A stretch of 64,000 nt of DNA from Campylorhamphus procurvoides (lineage: Eukaryota > Chordata > Aves > Passeriformes > Dendrocolaptidae), in assembly GCA_013396655.1 (NCBI GenBank), contig WBMV01001906.1, positions 1,456,166 through 1,520,165 of the forward strand, read 5' to 3'. Of the stretch, positions 37,669 to 49,697 are shown piece after piece (position 1 is the first letter of the stretch; the number at the start of each line of letters is the position of its first letter). The position numbers and the translations under genes were made by a program. The notes beneath the pieces were generated by a model that was not told where the DNA came from, did not search any database, and saw nothing but the letters and a program-made list of their open reading frames with translations.

Positions 37669-38885
37669 ATATTGGTCAACCATAAATGATGGAAACCCAA
37701 GAGAAAAAGTTCCTCGGAGTTCCAGTGGGAAGTATTGAACTTCAACCTTGAAGCACCAAAGCTGCTTTCTCTTCCTGTGGTTGCCTGCTCCACACCCAAT
37801 GCTTCAGCGCCCGCGGCTCAGAGCAGTAATACCAAACACCTCTGAAAGCATTGCTGTATTCTAATTGTCAGCAGCAGTTTGCAGTAGTAAGTGGATTAAA
37901 GTTTGCACTAATGAGTTGCTTAACTGTGAATGTTATGTGAGCAGTACAGAAAGGAAATCAACAGGAGGAGGGGGATGTTTGATTCTGCTTCACTGAAAAT
38001 ATTGATGAGCACTGTGATTGTTAATGCAAGAGCAACATCAACCACGAAAGGAAGAAGTGAGAGAAATACCTGTTAAAGGCTTTTTGGAACTGACCAGATA
38101 GCAGGTAAGAAGGTGTATTATTACATACCCTTATCAATAAACACATTTTGGGGCTAGTTTTACTATTACTGAGTTGGCTTGGATATTGTAAACAGTCCTT
38201 CACTATAACCTAGAATTAATAATCTGTTCCTTTGAGCTATTGTACTAGGTAAAAAAAAAATACACCAGAAGAGATAAAGGAATGTTGAAATTCATAAGTA
38301 ATGTACTGTGTAGTTCTTATACAGTACCAATGGCAAACTTCCAACAACAAAAGCTTTGGTGCCTCTGAGCTGCCAGTTATCTTAGAGGAAAAGTAATTAT
38401 GGTTATTTAGTGCAGGAGACTTAGATTTAGCGACTGCAGTAGCCATGAGGACCGTGTGAAGTATGTGGGAGTAGGAACCATGTGTCTACTAAATGTATAG
38501 ATTATTACTCGCGGCATGCACAAGAGATCTTTAGGCTATCAGGCTCATGTTTTCTATTAAATGTTTTGATTGTTCATTGGGTGGATGTCAGTAGAAAAGA
38601 GATTCATACCCTCTAATTCATGTTTCCCATCAGAAGTGCAGATGGATCGTGCTCTACAGGAACCTGCATGTTTATCTCCCTGTAGAAATGCTATCACACT
38701 CCAAGTGTCCCTTAAATCCTCAGGTTTGGGCTTTTTAGACTTGTGGTTTTCCTTTCCTGTTGTTTCAAGGCCAGTAAAGTGCCTTAGTTGTCTGTCACCT
38801 TCCTGCAGTACTACCAAATTGCACCATGTATTTGGAAAGCTGCACCCTTCTTCCCTTTCTGGCTTCCACTCCCTTAAAAGTAAAA
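37669..38885. other. Unique non-coding DNA
   Basis: No gene is supported. A good-looking donor, GCAG|GTAAGA, lies near 38105 but has no convincing acceptor or open frame before it. A 118-codon minus-strand frame (38557-38913) starts inside the neighbouring CR1 fragment and is discounted. Confidence 0.5.
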
Positions 38886-38985
38886 ATTGGTTGGAAGGGA
38901 CATCAAACACCATCTAGTGCCAACATACCTGCCATGGCGAGGATGCCACCCACTAGATCAGGGTGCTCAGGATCCCTCGCAGTCA
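38886..38985 (-). mobile_element. Short CR1 LINE 3' fragment
   Basis: About 100 bases read as reverse-complement CR1: ggttggaagggacatc, accatctagtgccaac, cctgccatgg, and cccactagatcagggtgctca. The A-to-G order matches the usual CR1 tail, so the element lies on the minus strand. It has no terminal octamer repeat and is strongly truncated. Confidence 0.75.
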
Positions 38986-41900
38986 TCCTTGTCTGCAAAA
39001 TAAAGTTGAGTTCACAGGTGTCACAGCATTCAGGGACCATACTGGTTTGGCTCCAGTGCTGACAGCTTTACATGCAGTTCCCTGAGAACTCTTTGCCCTA
39101 TGACCATTTTGACTGGAGGCCCTCTGAAGCATCATGCTACTCCATCTTTGCTCGCCTGTCCAAGTTTTCCAATGGAAATTAGATGTTCTGGGCAGCAGGT
39201 TTTTTGACAGGTATTCAAAACCCCAAAGTTGGGAAGTACCTCCTGGGTTCTTGGCTCTTTGCAATAGTAGCTTCTATCTTTCTCTTCCAGAATCTGTGTC
39301 CCCTGCAATATAGATTATTAATTTTGGAGAACAGAAGGAATAATAAACAACTTAGTAAGGACAGAAATAGAGATCAAAACAAATTGCTTGGGCATCTGGC
39401 CAGAATGGGAAGTTAAATAGATTATAGATACAGCATTATTAATTAGCATCAAATCTGCTTTTGTGCCATATGGATCACAGTACTTTTTCCTTTTGCCTCT
39501 CCTTGTCATTATCTCTCAGTTTCCTTTTCCCTTTCTGATATTTGCAAATGATTGTGTTATTCTGAAAAGATTAAAAATAGCTTAATCATAATGAAGGAAT
39601 ATGCTACAAATCCTCTTGACTTTAATAGCAGTGAAATCTAAATACAGCAAGTTGGTTTAATTGGCAGGGAAAAATTGTTTGGGTCAAATAATCTTTATCT
39701 GATGGAGGAAAGATCAGTAGAATGGTCCCAATTAATTCTGTGGTTCATTTCATCAAATCAACAAGGTAGAGCTCTAGTTATATCTTAATTAACACTTTAT
39801 GTTATACAGAAACATGTAGAAGTGTGCTTGAATACCTCATTTTTAATTTTCTTTTCAATGATGTCCTACAGGAAAAAACCATATAATTGTAGTAGAGGAG
39901 TTTAGAGTAAGGCAATCTAAATTTGTTAAACCCCTTGAAATTGTGTTTTTTGCTTTGGAGGAACTTGCTTAATTCATCTGTGGCCCTGTTTTTTCACCCT
40001 GTTTAATTATGTGGTGTGGTAGCAGTTGAGCTCAATGATAGAAAATATTATGTTTAAATAGATTGCACATATGTAAAAAAAATACCTAAACCAAAATAAA
40101 TTTTTTTTCTAGATCAAAATTTTGATGAAATTGCCAAACTTTGATTTTAAACATATGCACAGGAAGAGGCATCCTTTACTTGCCAGGATGAGTTTTCCTG
40201 TTGGAACTTGAGAATGTTTGTGAGTTTTACTGTTTGATGGATAATCCTCGTACAGCTGCTCTTCTATGGAAAGCTAGAGATTAAGTTCTCCTCTTTACCT
40301 TTTCTGCCATCAGATTTAACCTCCATAGCAGACACAAGATTTTTCAAGTGTAAAGGAAAAAATATGGAACAATATAAAGTGAAAGACAGTCAAGTTATCT
40401 CAGAGTTGGTAGCCATGCAGCTGTTCTTGTTGCAAAATGTAATTTTATCATTTCTGTGAAACAAATATATAGACGTAGTTCTGTAGAACAGCAGGGAAGA
40501 TAGAAAACACGTGCAATTACAGGATTTTTATTTGTACACAGATGTATGTAGTCTCATGATATTAAAACATTAGATGCTGAAGTGTACACCACCAAGAACT
40601 TAATCTCTGTGCATAGTCTATGCTTTCATTATGAAAATTAGTAGATTTGATTTTTAAGAACCCTTCCCTCATGAAGTGAAAGACTGGAAATGATGTGAAC
40701 AAAAGCACATGCTGAAATACAGAAAAATATCCTCTTTATTCCAAGTGAAGAGCCATACCTTCCCAAATCTTACAATGCTCAGGAAAGCAGCAGCTCCTCT
40801 GAGGTGAGATGTAGCACAAGTAGCCAGGCATCTCAATGTTTGGGAAGGACAGGGAATGTTTTTGAAGGAGTGAGGGCACTGCATGGGAATAGATAATGGT
40901 GATATAAAGTTATGGTATTTGGCAGTACTATGCAGCACAAATTGGGGATTGGGATGATTCCAGAGAGCCTTCCCAAACCTTTATAGAACTGCTATTAACT
41001 ATGTGACAGAGAAGTAAATCACGGACAGAAGAAACCAGAGGAAATTAAGACTGTAGAGGATATTATGCCTCTGTTCACCTTATACAATGTTTTAAATTCT
41101 GCTGTGGTATTTAAGGGTTGGAATTGACAATCTGGACTTATCCAGGAGTGTTATATACTTGTAAGCTTTCTATATGAATATAGTATATATTTTTAATCAA
41201 GATCAATAAGTTGCTGATGGCAAGTGCAGATTGGAGTGCTTAGGTGGGCTTTTGAAATTTATCATATTGGTAAAAAAAATAAATAAAAACATCCAGATAG
41301 AGAATGCAAAGGACTTACAAACCACCTGGGTTTTTTTGAGGATGGTTTAGACAGATTTATCTCCATGTGCAAAATAACATCTTACTTCACACTGAATCAC
41401 TATCTTTTTTGCATTAATTTAGCAGACTTTAAAACTGGATTTGTGGTCATAAATAGACCAGCACATCAATAACATTAGGAGCTCTTGATTTGGAAAGATC
41501 ATTCAGTCTGGAGACTGAACATTATCTATGCTTCACGAATCTTTTTCTGCCCATTACTTCATTCATTGGAACTTCATAACATTATCAGCTTGAATAAATG
41601 TCCGAGTTCCTGTTCCACCTTGGAATTTTTTTCTTTGCCTCCTCTCAGAAATTTTGAGAGAACATGTTAGAACAATGTGAAAGTTTCTCACACTTTGTCT
41701 TGTTTAGCTTAGTCAAAAGGGTTTGGCACTGCCATGTGAACTGGCACCTGCTTGCTCATCAGAGCCTGATCATATGAAAGCCTGCATCATTCTCTGTGCT
41801 TCTGTGGCTTGCCCTAAAAATACACAAGAAATATGTACTGCCTGTCTTCTCTACAGCAAAACAGGTGCTAATTAAAAGCAAGAAAGAATACCTCAAGTTA

Positions 41901-44029
41901 AAAGAAATAAAAACTTTTAAGACTTCTGGGTTTTGGTTTAGTTAAAAAAAAACCCCAACACCTAAGACCTAACCAAACAAACAGAAAGGAAGCATGGGCA
42001 TTACATGTCCAGTGTAAAGGTAAGGAAAATACGTGTATTATATTTGTTTCTGGTTGAATACAGTTCAGCCCATCAGGAATGCTTTTAGTGTAAGTGAATG
42101 TATGTAATTACTGCTCAGTTGCTCTGATTGCTCATTACACAACAGACTGTTACAAGGGGAAGAGATCATTTGGCTGTCAAAATTGTCACAGTCATTAGTA
42201 CTCACCTTTATCTTCATAGAGAATAAGATGTTTTACTGTAAGCTGCTAGTGATACATTATATGCACCATTGCATTTCCTAAACAGGGAATCGATTAAAAC
42301 TGCTATTATCTTGTACCCTTTCCTGGGGTATGTGCACACTAATTTTGTTTCACTGAGTAATATCTTTTTTATTACTCATCCTTTCTGTCACACTTAGATA
42401 TGTACAAACACAACATATTGGAAAGGTCATGAGTACTATGTCAGAATAAGAATTAAGATGTGAGATAAATCCCAGATGCATTTTGGTAACATAATTTCAT
42501 ACTGACTACCCAGTGTTAGAACTATATTACAAAGAACTCAGATCTATATAATGAAACCATACAGAAGAAGGTAAAATATTTTTTAATTATCTTTGGTGAT
42601 TTGTGAATGTGCCTGGATCTTACTGGGTGTTTTATTTCTGGTTCTAGTTCCTCTTCAGTGTCAAGGTCCCATGGAGGTATATGAGTCACATGGTTCACAA
42701 TCCTGTGATTTCTTTTGGATGGAAATAGCTGTCCTACACTTGAATGCTCTTCCAGAGCTCACTGATACCAGCTGGTGATATTGACTGTGCTCAAACACCC
42801 TTGATCAGTAATTTCAGAAGGGACTTTGGTTGGTGTACATGAACAACTCTGGTGACTTCAAATTGATTGAGTCTGAAGCATTCAAATTAAACAACTGTAT
42901 TTGTCCACATTGGGAAATTTAAAATGTTCAAAGTCCACTGTGATAATTTTAGGTAAGCCCTGTGAAAAGGGTGTGTGCATCCTCTCCCAGTCCTGATTTG
43001 AGGGAACTAAAATTATTGCATCAGGAGCAGGTTCTTTCTTCCTCCTTTGTGTTCGTTTATTCCTTTTTTTCTGTTGAAATTGGTACCAAAATGCCAGCAA
43101 TAATGTTTTATAACTGCTATTCTCTTTACCCACTGAACTGGCCTCTCAAGGCTGCTCAACAAAGAGTGGTGCACTACATTCAGGCTCAATTTTGGAAATT
43201 TTTAAATTTTTTTCGCTGATAATTGGAATGAAGAGAAGAATAAAGTTGTCTAACGGAATTTGACACAAATATACACATGTGAAATTCATCCTGTGTTATG
43301 AGCCTGCTGCAGTGAACAAGGAGCTTCCTGGGAAGATGTTATGAAGGAGCACCTGATGGTGCAGAAGGAGTAAACCCTCTCCCAGAGTGTGCTGCACCAT
43401 GAGGTTGCTGTGTGGGCTAGTGATGGAAGCAACAAGGCAGTGGAAGGGCAGTGAGCATTGTTTTCTGTGTTCAGGGCTTGGGAGTGATGCAGGTCCTTGT
43501 TACATGGGCAGGTATGGATCATCTTGCAGTTTTGGAGCTACTTTAATGCTTCTCTGACTAATGTGAATTTGGCTTAGATGTCTTCCTGTTTTCCTGCAAG
43601 GCTTCTCATAGTTTCATCTGAGGTAGAGTTAAGGGTTTTCTTTCAAATTTTTTTGGTTTTGGGAATGAGCTGAGAGAAGGTATTTTATGCAGAGTATAGC
43701 CCTGGGTGACTTAATCAGTGAATATTGTCAGGCATTTAACGGCATAATACCAGCAGATTCAATTCATATTTGTTGATGTTTTGTTTCCATTGAGTAGCCA
43801 GGAACAGAAATATGTAATTTCTAAGTATGAAAGAATGCTCATAGCAACTGAAAGTCTTTAAAAACTATGAGGATAGGTACTTGTGAGAGTCCTTGGGGAA
43901 GTAAGGAAAGGTCTGAAGAATGTTGTTGGTGCTGTGTTTCTGTTTAGAGAACTACAGCCAGCCAGTTAGGAAGCAGGAGCAGAAATAGTTTAAGTGATCA
44001 GTCTGAAAAATGGATAACAAATAGAGCAA
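38986..44029. other. Unique non-coding DNA
   Basis: Nothing recognisable on either strand. The block 39560-39800 is AT-rich with many TTAATT-type cores, but this is not enough to call an element. Confidence 0.5.
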
Positions 44030-44205
44030 ACAGACGTTGTTTGACACACTAGTTGCAGTGGATTATTTCTGCAAGTTTTTATGCCTGTGTTGGTCATTAG
44101 TAGAATAACTCTCCGTATCAAATTTATTAACAACGTTGTTCACTCGTGATTGTTTAAATGATGAATACTTCTGACAGAGGCATTTTGTCAAAATGCCTCA
44201 CCATT
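44030..44205. promoter_or_regulatory. Possible conserved non-coding element with hairpin
   Basis: An AT-rich segment keeps isolated CpGs (ctccgtatc, caacgttgttc, ctcgtgattg) and ends in a perfect hairpin at 44177-44199. The hairpin has 10-base arms (gaggcatttt and aaaatgcctc) around a 3-base loop. Retained CpGs and the exact palindrome suggest constraint. No alignment is available, so this is inference. Confidence 0.3.
44177..44199. repeat. Perfect hairpin, 10-bp stem, 3-nt loop
   Basis: Both arms match at all ten positions. The stem is too short for a microRNA precursor. It could be a dyad binding site or chance. Confidence 0.9.
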
Positions 44206-45179
44206 TTCCAGGTATTAGTCTAAGCAGGATCTGGCCAGTGTCTGCATAACTCCTCATGGCAGTAAGAGAACTGACACCTTCTTGTTCTGTGGGCTGTCTG
44301 ATCAAACAGCTGGTTCCACAGAAGGATTCAGTGTCCTCAGTTACATCTAACATTTTTATGGTTGCTTGGTAATCTTTATCATAATACTTCAAGGTTATGT
44401 TCAATTTCATTTTGAAATAATTCCCAGTTTATGCTGAGGTTAAAGAGGGGTCATTTAGCACCTAAAATCTGTACTAAATATGTTTCTGATCAATCTTTAC
44501 AGGAAGTCACAGCATCCTTTAGTGCTAAAACCAAAAGAGCTGTTTGTCTTTTTTATCCTTTTGCAGCCTGGTAGGACCAGGGTAGTATGGTGCCTAGAAA
44601 TGTCACCTTGGTGAGAACTCCAAGGAGCTGTCCTCTTTTGCACATGCACTGTACCCTCATTCATTTATGTGCTTTGTATTTCCCTCGCTGCTGTTAACAC
44701 TGCAGAGTATCCAGTTATTATCTATCATGCAAACTAGATCACACTTTTATTGCTTCCTGCCCTTGTGTGTGACTGCTGAGAACAGACTGCAAAGAGGCAA
44801 GTGGGGAGAGTAAATCTGCAGGTGAAATAGAACAGAATTTCTATGGATTTCAGTCTGTATGTGTTGAACTCAGTGGTGGGTTTTGTCTTGTGTTTAAAAT
44901 ATGCAGCTCTTTAAGCAGAGAACGAGCTACATCTATGCAAAAGGGGAAATTAGGACTCCTAAAATAGGATGGCAGTAGACCACCAAAATGCCTTGATGCT
45001 GGGTAGCAACCCCAAAGGTTCTACTTTCACAGTAACTGCTGAGCGTTAAGAGTGTGGGTGATTTTCTGCAGTTTTTTCCTTTCCATTTCTCTATCACTTC
45101 CAAAGCTGCCAGTGCAGAACCGAACAGTTCTTTCCAGCTATTCACACTGGATAAGTGGACAAATCTTGTTATGCACACT
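44206..45179. other. Unique non-coding DNA
   Basis: No gene or repeat is recognised. Confidence 0.5.
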
Positions 45180-45460
45180 TAACTTGTCGTGGTTCATGAT
45201 TAAGCCAGAAAGCACTTTTTTTCCTCTCTAAAACATTCGTTATCAAATGAGATTTAAAATGCAATCCATGTAAAGCAATTCACGTAGCTTAGGAGATTAT
45301 CCTGGGAAATTTCATCTGACGCTGGAACCCTTTAGGCTTCACAACAGCAGCAGTGCGGGCAACTTAAAAGGCTATTTGCAACTTTTAGTAATAACATACT
45401 TCCATTAAGCAAAACGGAAACAATGGTTTGAACAGAAAGAGCACTAGATCCAAGTAGCTA
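45180..45460. promoter_or_regulatory. Possible conserved non-coding element
   Basis: The segment keeps several CpGs (cttgtcgtgg, cattcgttatc, ttcacgtagc, ctgacgctgg, gtgcgggc, aaacggaaac) in an otherwise CpG-poor region and contains many AT-rich factor-type motifs. No open frame crosses it. The call is based on composition only. Confidence 0.25.
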
Positions 45461-47399
45461 TGCTCTAAAGCATATTTAACCTGTGAATATTGCATATTCC
45501 TATGGAAAAATGACATTCTAGATTTTTTTTTTCTTTTCCCTGGGAATGTTTTCTCAAAGCAGTGTTTAAGGCAAGCAACACTTGCAAACAGATACAGCTG
45601 GCAGCATAATTTACTTGTGTATTAGTTATAGTTTCCACTTCTTAGATCTTCTGTTTCCGTGCTCCAGAACACTAATGCTAATGGTTTAAAAATAGATTTT
45701 TGGACTGGAATTCAAGTACTATTAGGAAAAAGGATTTGTTTTGCTCTCTGAATTCTACAGGAGAGATTACTGGTGTGGTGTGACAAGTTCTCCGTGTAGG
45801 GAGTCTTTCAAAAAAATGGGCCTTGATTTTGTGTTCTATGGTAGTATATGCACGTTCTGATACACAGACAAAAATCACCGGCCCATTGTAATCATATCCT
45901 CTGGGGTTTAGGTTTTTTGCCAGATCTGAAGTGGAATAAACAGGGGTCACAGTTCCTAAGTAGTCTGACTTTGTGAGTCTATTGAAAAGTTAACCAAACA
46001 TAAGAAAAGAAGCTGTGAGCACTAAAAATTATGCCCCATTGAACTGTGACTTCTTCCTCATTTTACTTATAGAACAGCAGTCCTGAAATTTCAATATTCT
46101 CAAGAAAGATTTAAAGAACTATAAGATGTTACCCTTTATGGCAGAGCTACTAGGTGTCAATTGCTCTGGATCCACAAGGACTTAATATAGGAATTCTTGG
46201 AGAGCATCCTGTGATATTTGTACAAGTTGGGACAATGTCTGCTCAAAGCATTGACAATGCATCAGCACATGAGCACAGAGACATTACGAAAACAGCAGGT
46301 GAAACAGCAGTGTGTAACTAAGACTGCTAGAGTGAATAGTCTAAATTCAGAGGGGAGGGAGAATTTGGAAAAAGAAAGGATCAAAATCAGTTTAAACTGA
46401 TCAAGCAAAAAGAGACTTCATAAGTATAACATGAAACAAGAAAAGGAAGGGATGTGTAGACCTTATATAATAGAGGGGAGGGTTAAATAATGGTCTCCAA
46501 GAACTTCAGGGAGTTTTACTACTAACAAATCTTGGTCCTTCTTTTAGAGAATAGTGGGAATATAATTTGGGCAGCACAGCCTTAGACACCAAGGCTCCAT
46601 AGGATCAAACTCCATACACTGCCAGTTGCTTTTTTCCCATGGGCACATCAGCTGAAGCTTCATTTTTCAATACACTGGTTCCCAGTCCTGACAAAGGAGT
46701 AGCTGTGTCAGTGCAGGAGGACTAATCTGTCTGACAGCTCTCATGCAGGACAGTTGGCATCTCTGAATTTTGCATCAGCATGACCTGGAATGAAATACCA
46801 AAAATGGGCAAATGTCTGACAGAATGGAATTAATTGAGACTGAGTTTGCAATCTGTTTTCCTTGAAAAAAGAGTTTTTACCAGTGTAAATTCTAAAGTAC
46901 TTTTTTTTAAATAGATAACTAATGAACTTGAGTATGGTATCACTGCAAAATTTTTCCATTTTAAGGATCGTTGTTAATACCAAAGCAGGTCATTCCTTTC
47001 CCGTCAGCAGTTGAGGAGTGGCTTTCTTAGTGTCTCCACGCAATTTGAAAAACAGGTTTACAATTTTGTTCTATTTAAAATTAGAGTTCTCAGATCCTCA
47101 CCATAACATTTTCAGTCAACATTTTGTAAGGATGGTATGAAGTGAAAAAGTAATGAAGTGTCAGAAAAATAGTACAGGAGAGGGTCCACAGCTTCATTCC
47201 CTGTCTCAGTCACGTTTCTACACTTCTATTTTAAACACAAATACCTTTTCCATATTTCATGCTGACATTATATTTTTTCTGATGTTTAAAGTATACTGTT
47301 TTTACTGGAGGGGGAAAAAAATGGAATAAGAATTATCTGAGGGAAAAATTATCCCATTGCAATGAGGAGACAGAACTAGAGCAGGTAGTCAGTATGTGC
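45461..47399. other. Unique non-coding DNA
   Basis: No gene is supported. The plus strand becomes increasingly A-rich from about 46200. Confidence 0.45.
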
Positions 47400-48169
47400 A
47401 TGTGGCCATGGAGATGTGCCCTAAACATGGAAGTTGGATTGGAATCATGCACCAGTGAAAACAAGAATGCAACACTGAAAGTACTCAGGAGAAGCAAAAG
47501 TTGACTGCAAGAAAGTCAGAAAGGCCAAGACTGAAGAGAATTAAAAAAAACAAACAAACTCCCAGAAAACCAAAAAAGCATGTATAAACAATCCTAAAGA
47601 GATGTTGTTAATATACTTAAAGAAAGAAGGAAAATAAAGGAAAACACAACCCAAGTATGTACTATAGAAAGAACTAGTGATAAAAAGACTAAAGCAGTTC
47701 TCCGGTTTTCATGTCAGTCATTGCAACATATATTAGTTACATATGTAATGAAAATGAGATTAATGAGGAAATAGGAATAACAGAAAGGAAAAAAAAAAGG
47801 TTAGCAATAAATGGTCATTTATAGCAACAGGGTAAAGTTACCAGAAGGATTCCATGAGAATATGTTCTGGGAATGATGTCATTCCATGCATTTATAGCAG
47901 AGCAAAAAATGATCTCAAGGAGTAAACCAAAAATATTTACAATTGAAGAACAAGATCAGGACTGTCCAATGGAAATCCGCTTAGGAGGAGATGCAGAATG
48001 AGTTTTCGGTGCTGAATGACTAGGTGATAAATGAAAAATAATGATCTTAGGAAAAATAGCTTCTAATGTATATACCATATAATGTAAGCTTTACATTAGT
48101 TACTCCCATTCAGAAGGGAGATGTTTAAGGTCACTGAGTATAGTTTACTGCAAATATCACCTGTGTGCT
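47400..48169 (+). other. A-rich region, possibly decayed CR1 body
   Basis: The plus strand is strongly A- and G-rich (aaagaaagaaggaaaataaagg, gaaaggaaaaaaaaaggttagc, gattgaagaacaagatc). The asymmetry fits the sense strand of an old LINE, and it runs directly into the CR1-like remnant at 48170. No reading frame survives, so the link is tentative. Confidence 0.3.
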
Positions 48170-48440
48170 CAGTCACACTGAAAAGGCAAATAGGCTCATA
48201 AAAATTATTAGAGGAAAAAAGGAGAACAAAATAGCAAACATCTTTATGCCATCTGTAAATCTAGGCTTTCTGTGCACAATCAAATGTAATGTGCAGTTCT
48301 GGTCACTCCTTGAAAAATGGCCCAAGGAAAGCAAATACAGGGAAGGGCAGCAAAGATGATGAGGGGCAGGGAATGACTTCTGTGTGCGGATCTAATGAGG
48401 CACAGCCGTAGGACCTGTAGAGGAAATACAGCTGACATAG
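48170..48440 (+). mobile_element. Ancient CR1-like LINE remnant
   Basis: On the plus strand, aaaaattattagaggaaaa, then gtgcagttctggtcactcc, then gggcagcaaagatgatgagggg resemble an internal portion of old CR1 elements shared by birds and reptiles. Many differences and small gaps are evident, so it is much older than the other CR1 copies here. The ends are approximate. No coding capacity remains. Confidence 0.6.
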
Positions 48441-49093
48441 GCAGAATATGGAAGGCGTGTAAGGAATTTCTCTTCACTAATTCTCATGGCAGTCAGTGGT
48501 GCTGAGCTCTGGTGTACTCTGTTACAGCTCCTCTTTCCCTCGGTTGGATTTGGGTACGGATCTAGTTTCTGAAACTACATGCCTTGGTTCATGCAATTTC
48601 ACTCATTTAAGCACAATTGTATTTGGGTAGGATCTTTGCCAGTGAGCTCTGTAGGATTTTTTCCTAATGTGAGTTTTTTTACTATTTTTCTACAGTTAAG
48701 ATGAAGTGTCCTTATTTTTTGGTATCAGGGACCACAGGGATTAGAACAGGGAAAGACTTACGCACTACAGTTTCTTATGTACTCAGTTTCTTTTACTCTG
48801 AAACAAAGTTTGTGATAAACTTCTCTGAACTTAATTTTGGACAGATTAGCTTCGTGCTCCATTCCTTGAAAAAGGACAGGAAATTGTGTGGGTTTCTCAG
48901 GTTAAAAAGCAAAATATGATGATAGGTTTTGCATTTCAGTGATTGGACTGGAAGTTTGGCACAGTCATTTGTTGGAGACAAATTTGTCCATTTAATGCTC
49001 TGAAGTTGAATGGGATGTCAAAATAAGAAAACCTAATGCAGATTTGACCATGTGACTAAAGATTCAACCTGGGCTGAAATGGTGAACATGACC
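48441..49093. other. Unique non-coding DNA
   Basis: An acceptor-like tract (ctatttttctacag, near 48694) precedes a 72-codon plus-strand frame (48701-48919), but no donor follows and the product is not recognised. Confidence 0.45.
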
Positions 49094-49482
49094 TGTTGGA
49101 GCAAGTCTAGAGGAGGCCACAAAGATGATCAGAGGGCTGGAGCACCTCTTCTGTGAAGAGCCCTGAGAGATGGGGTTGTTCAGCCTGGAGAAGTCTCAGA
49201 GAAAACCTTAGAGCCCTTTCCAGTACACAAAGGGGCTACAAGAAAGCTGGAGGGGGGTGATGCAGGGGAACAACTTTTACTAAGGGCATAGAATGATAGG
49301 ACATTGGGGAACAGCTTTAAACTGAAAGAAGTGAGGTTTATATTAGGTATGAGGGAGAAATTCTTCACTGGGAGCACTGGAACAGATTTCCCAGAGAAGC
49401 TGTGGATTCCCCATCGCTGTCAGTGTTCAAGGCCAAGTTGCATGTGGCTTTGAGAAACCTGGTCTAGAGGGCAGCATCCCTT
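49094..49482 (+). mobile_element. CR1 LINE 3' region, 5' part of split element
   Basis: The plus strand shows the usual CR1 order: gttggagcaagtctagagg, gaggccacaaagatgatcag, gggctggagcacctc, tgttcagcctggagaag, aaagctggaggggggtgat, ttcactgggagcactggaac, and aaggccaagttgcatgtggc. It breaks off at ggcagcatccct and resumes after the SINE at 49613. It is a 5'-truncated copy with no reverse transcriptase. Confidence 0.92.
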
Positions 49483-49612
49483 TCACAGAATCCTCTGAGT
49501 GAAGGGACCCACAGGGATCATCAAGTCCAGCTCTTACCTGAATGGCCCCTACAGGGATCACACCCATGACCTTAGTGTTGTTAGCACTATGCTCTAACCA
49601 ACTGAGCTAATC
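49483..49612 (-). mobile_element. TguSINE1-type SINE (tRNA-Ile head, CR1-like tail)
   Basis: Read on the minus strand, the element starts with a tRNA-Ile-like head. It has a perfect A box, TAGCTCAGTTGG (49598-49609), then GGTTAGAGCATAGTGCTAA, and a B box, GGTGTGATCCC (49554-49564), that differs from consensus by CpG-type changes. The tail reads tgatgatccctgtgggtccc and ends cagaggattctgtga, the CR1-derived end of the songbird SINE. The head appears to lack the first few tRNA bases. It is embedded in a CR1 of opposite orientation. It is a retroposon, not a functional tRNA gene. Confidence 0.88.
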
Positions 49613-49697
49613 TTGGGGATTTCCATGAAATGGGGTTTGGAACCTGATGATCTTTTAAGGTCTCTTCTTATCCAAACCATTCTATGATTCAATGATA
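49613..49697 (+). mobile_element. CR1 LINE 3' terminus, 3' part of split element
   Basis: After the SINE the CR1 resumes with atggggtttggaacctgatgatc, aaggtctcttc and ccattctatgattcaatgat. The last part is the degenerate 8-bp terminal repeat (ATTCTATG) that defines CR1 3' ends. Together with 49094-49482 this is one element interrupted by the SINE. Confidence 0.92.

Noticed and set aside
38557..38917. 118- and 115-codon frames on opposite strands
   Set aside because: They overlap each other and run into CR1 sequence, with no promoter, splice or family evidence.
44177..44199. MicroRNA precursor
   Set aside because: The stem is only ten base pairs with a 3-base loop, far shorter than a Drosha substrate.
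49545..49612. tRNA-Ile gene on the minus strand
   Set aside because: The A box is intact, but the B box is altered, the 5' end is incomplete, and a CR1-type tail follows directly. It is the head of a SINE, not a tRNA gene.
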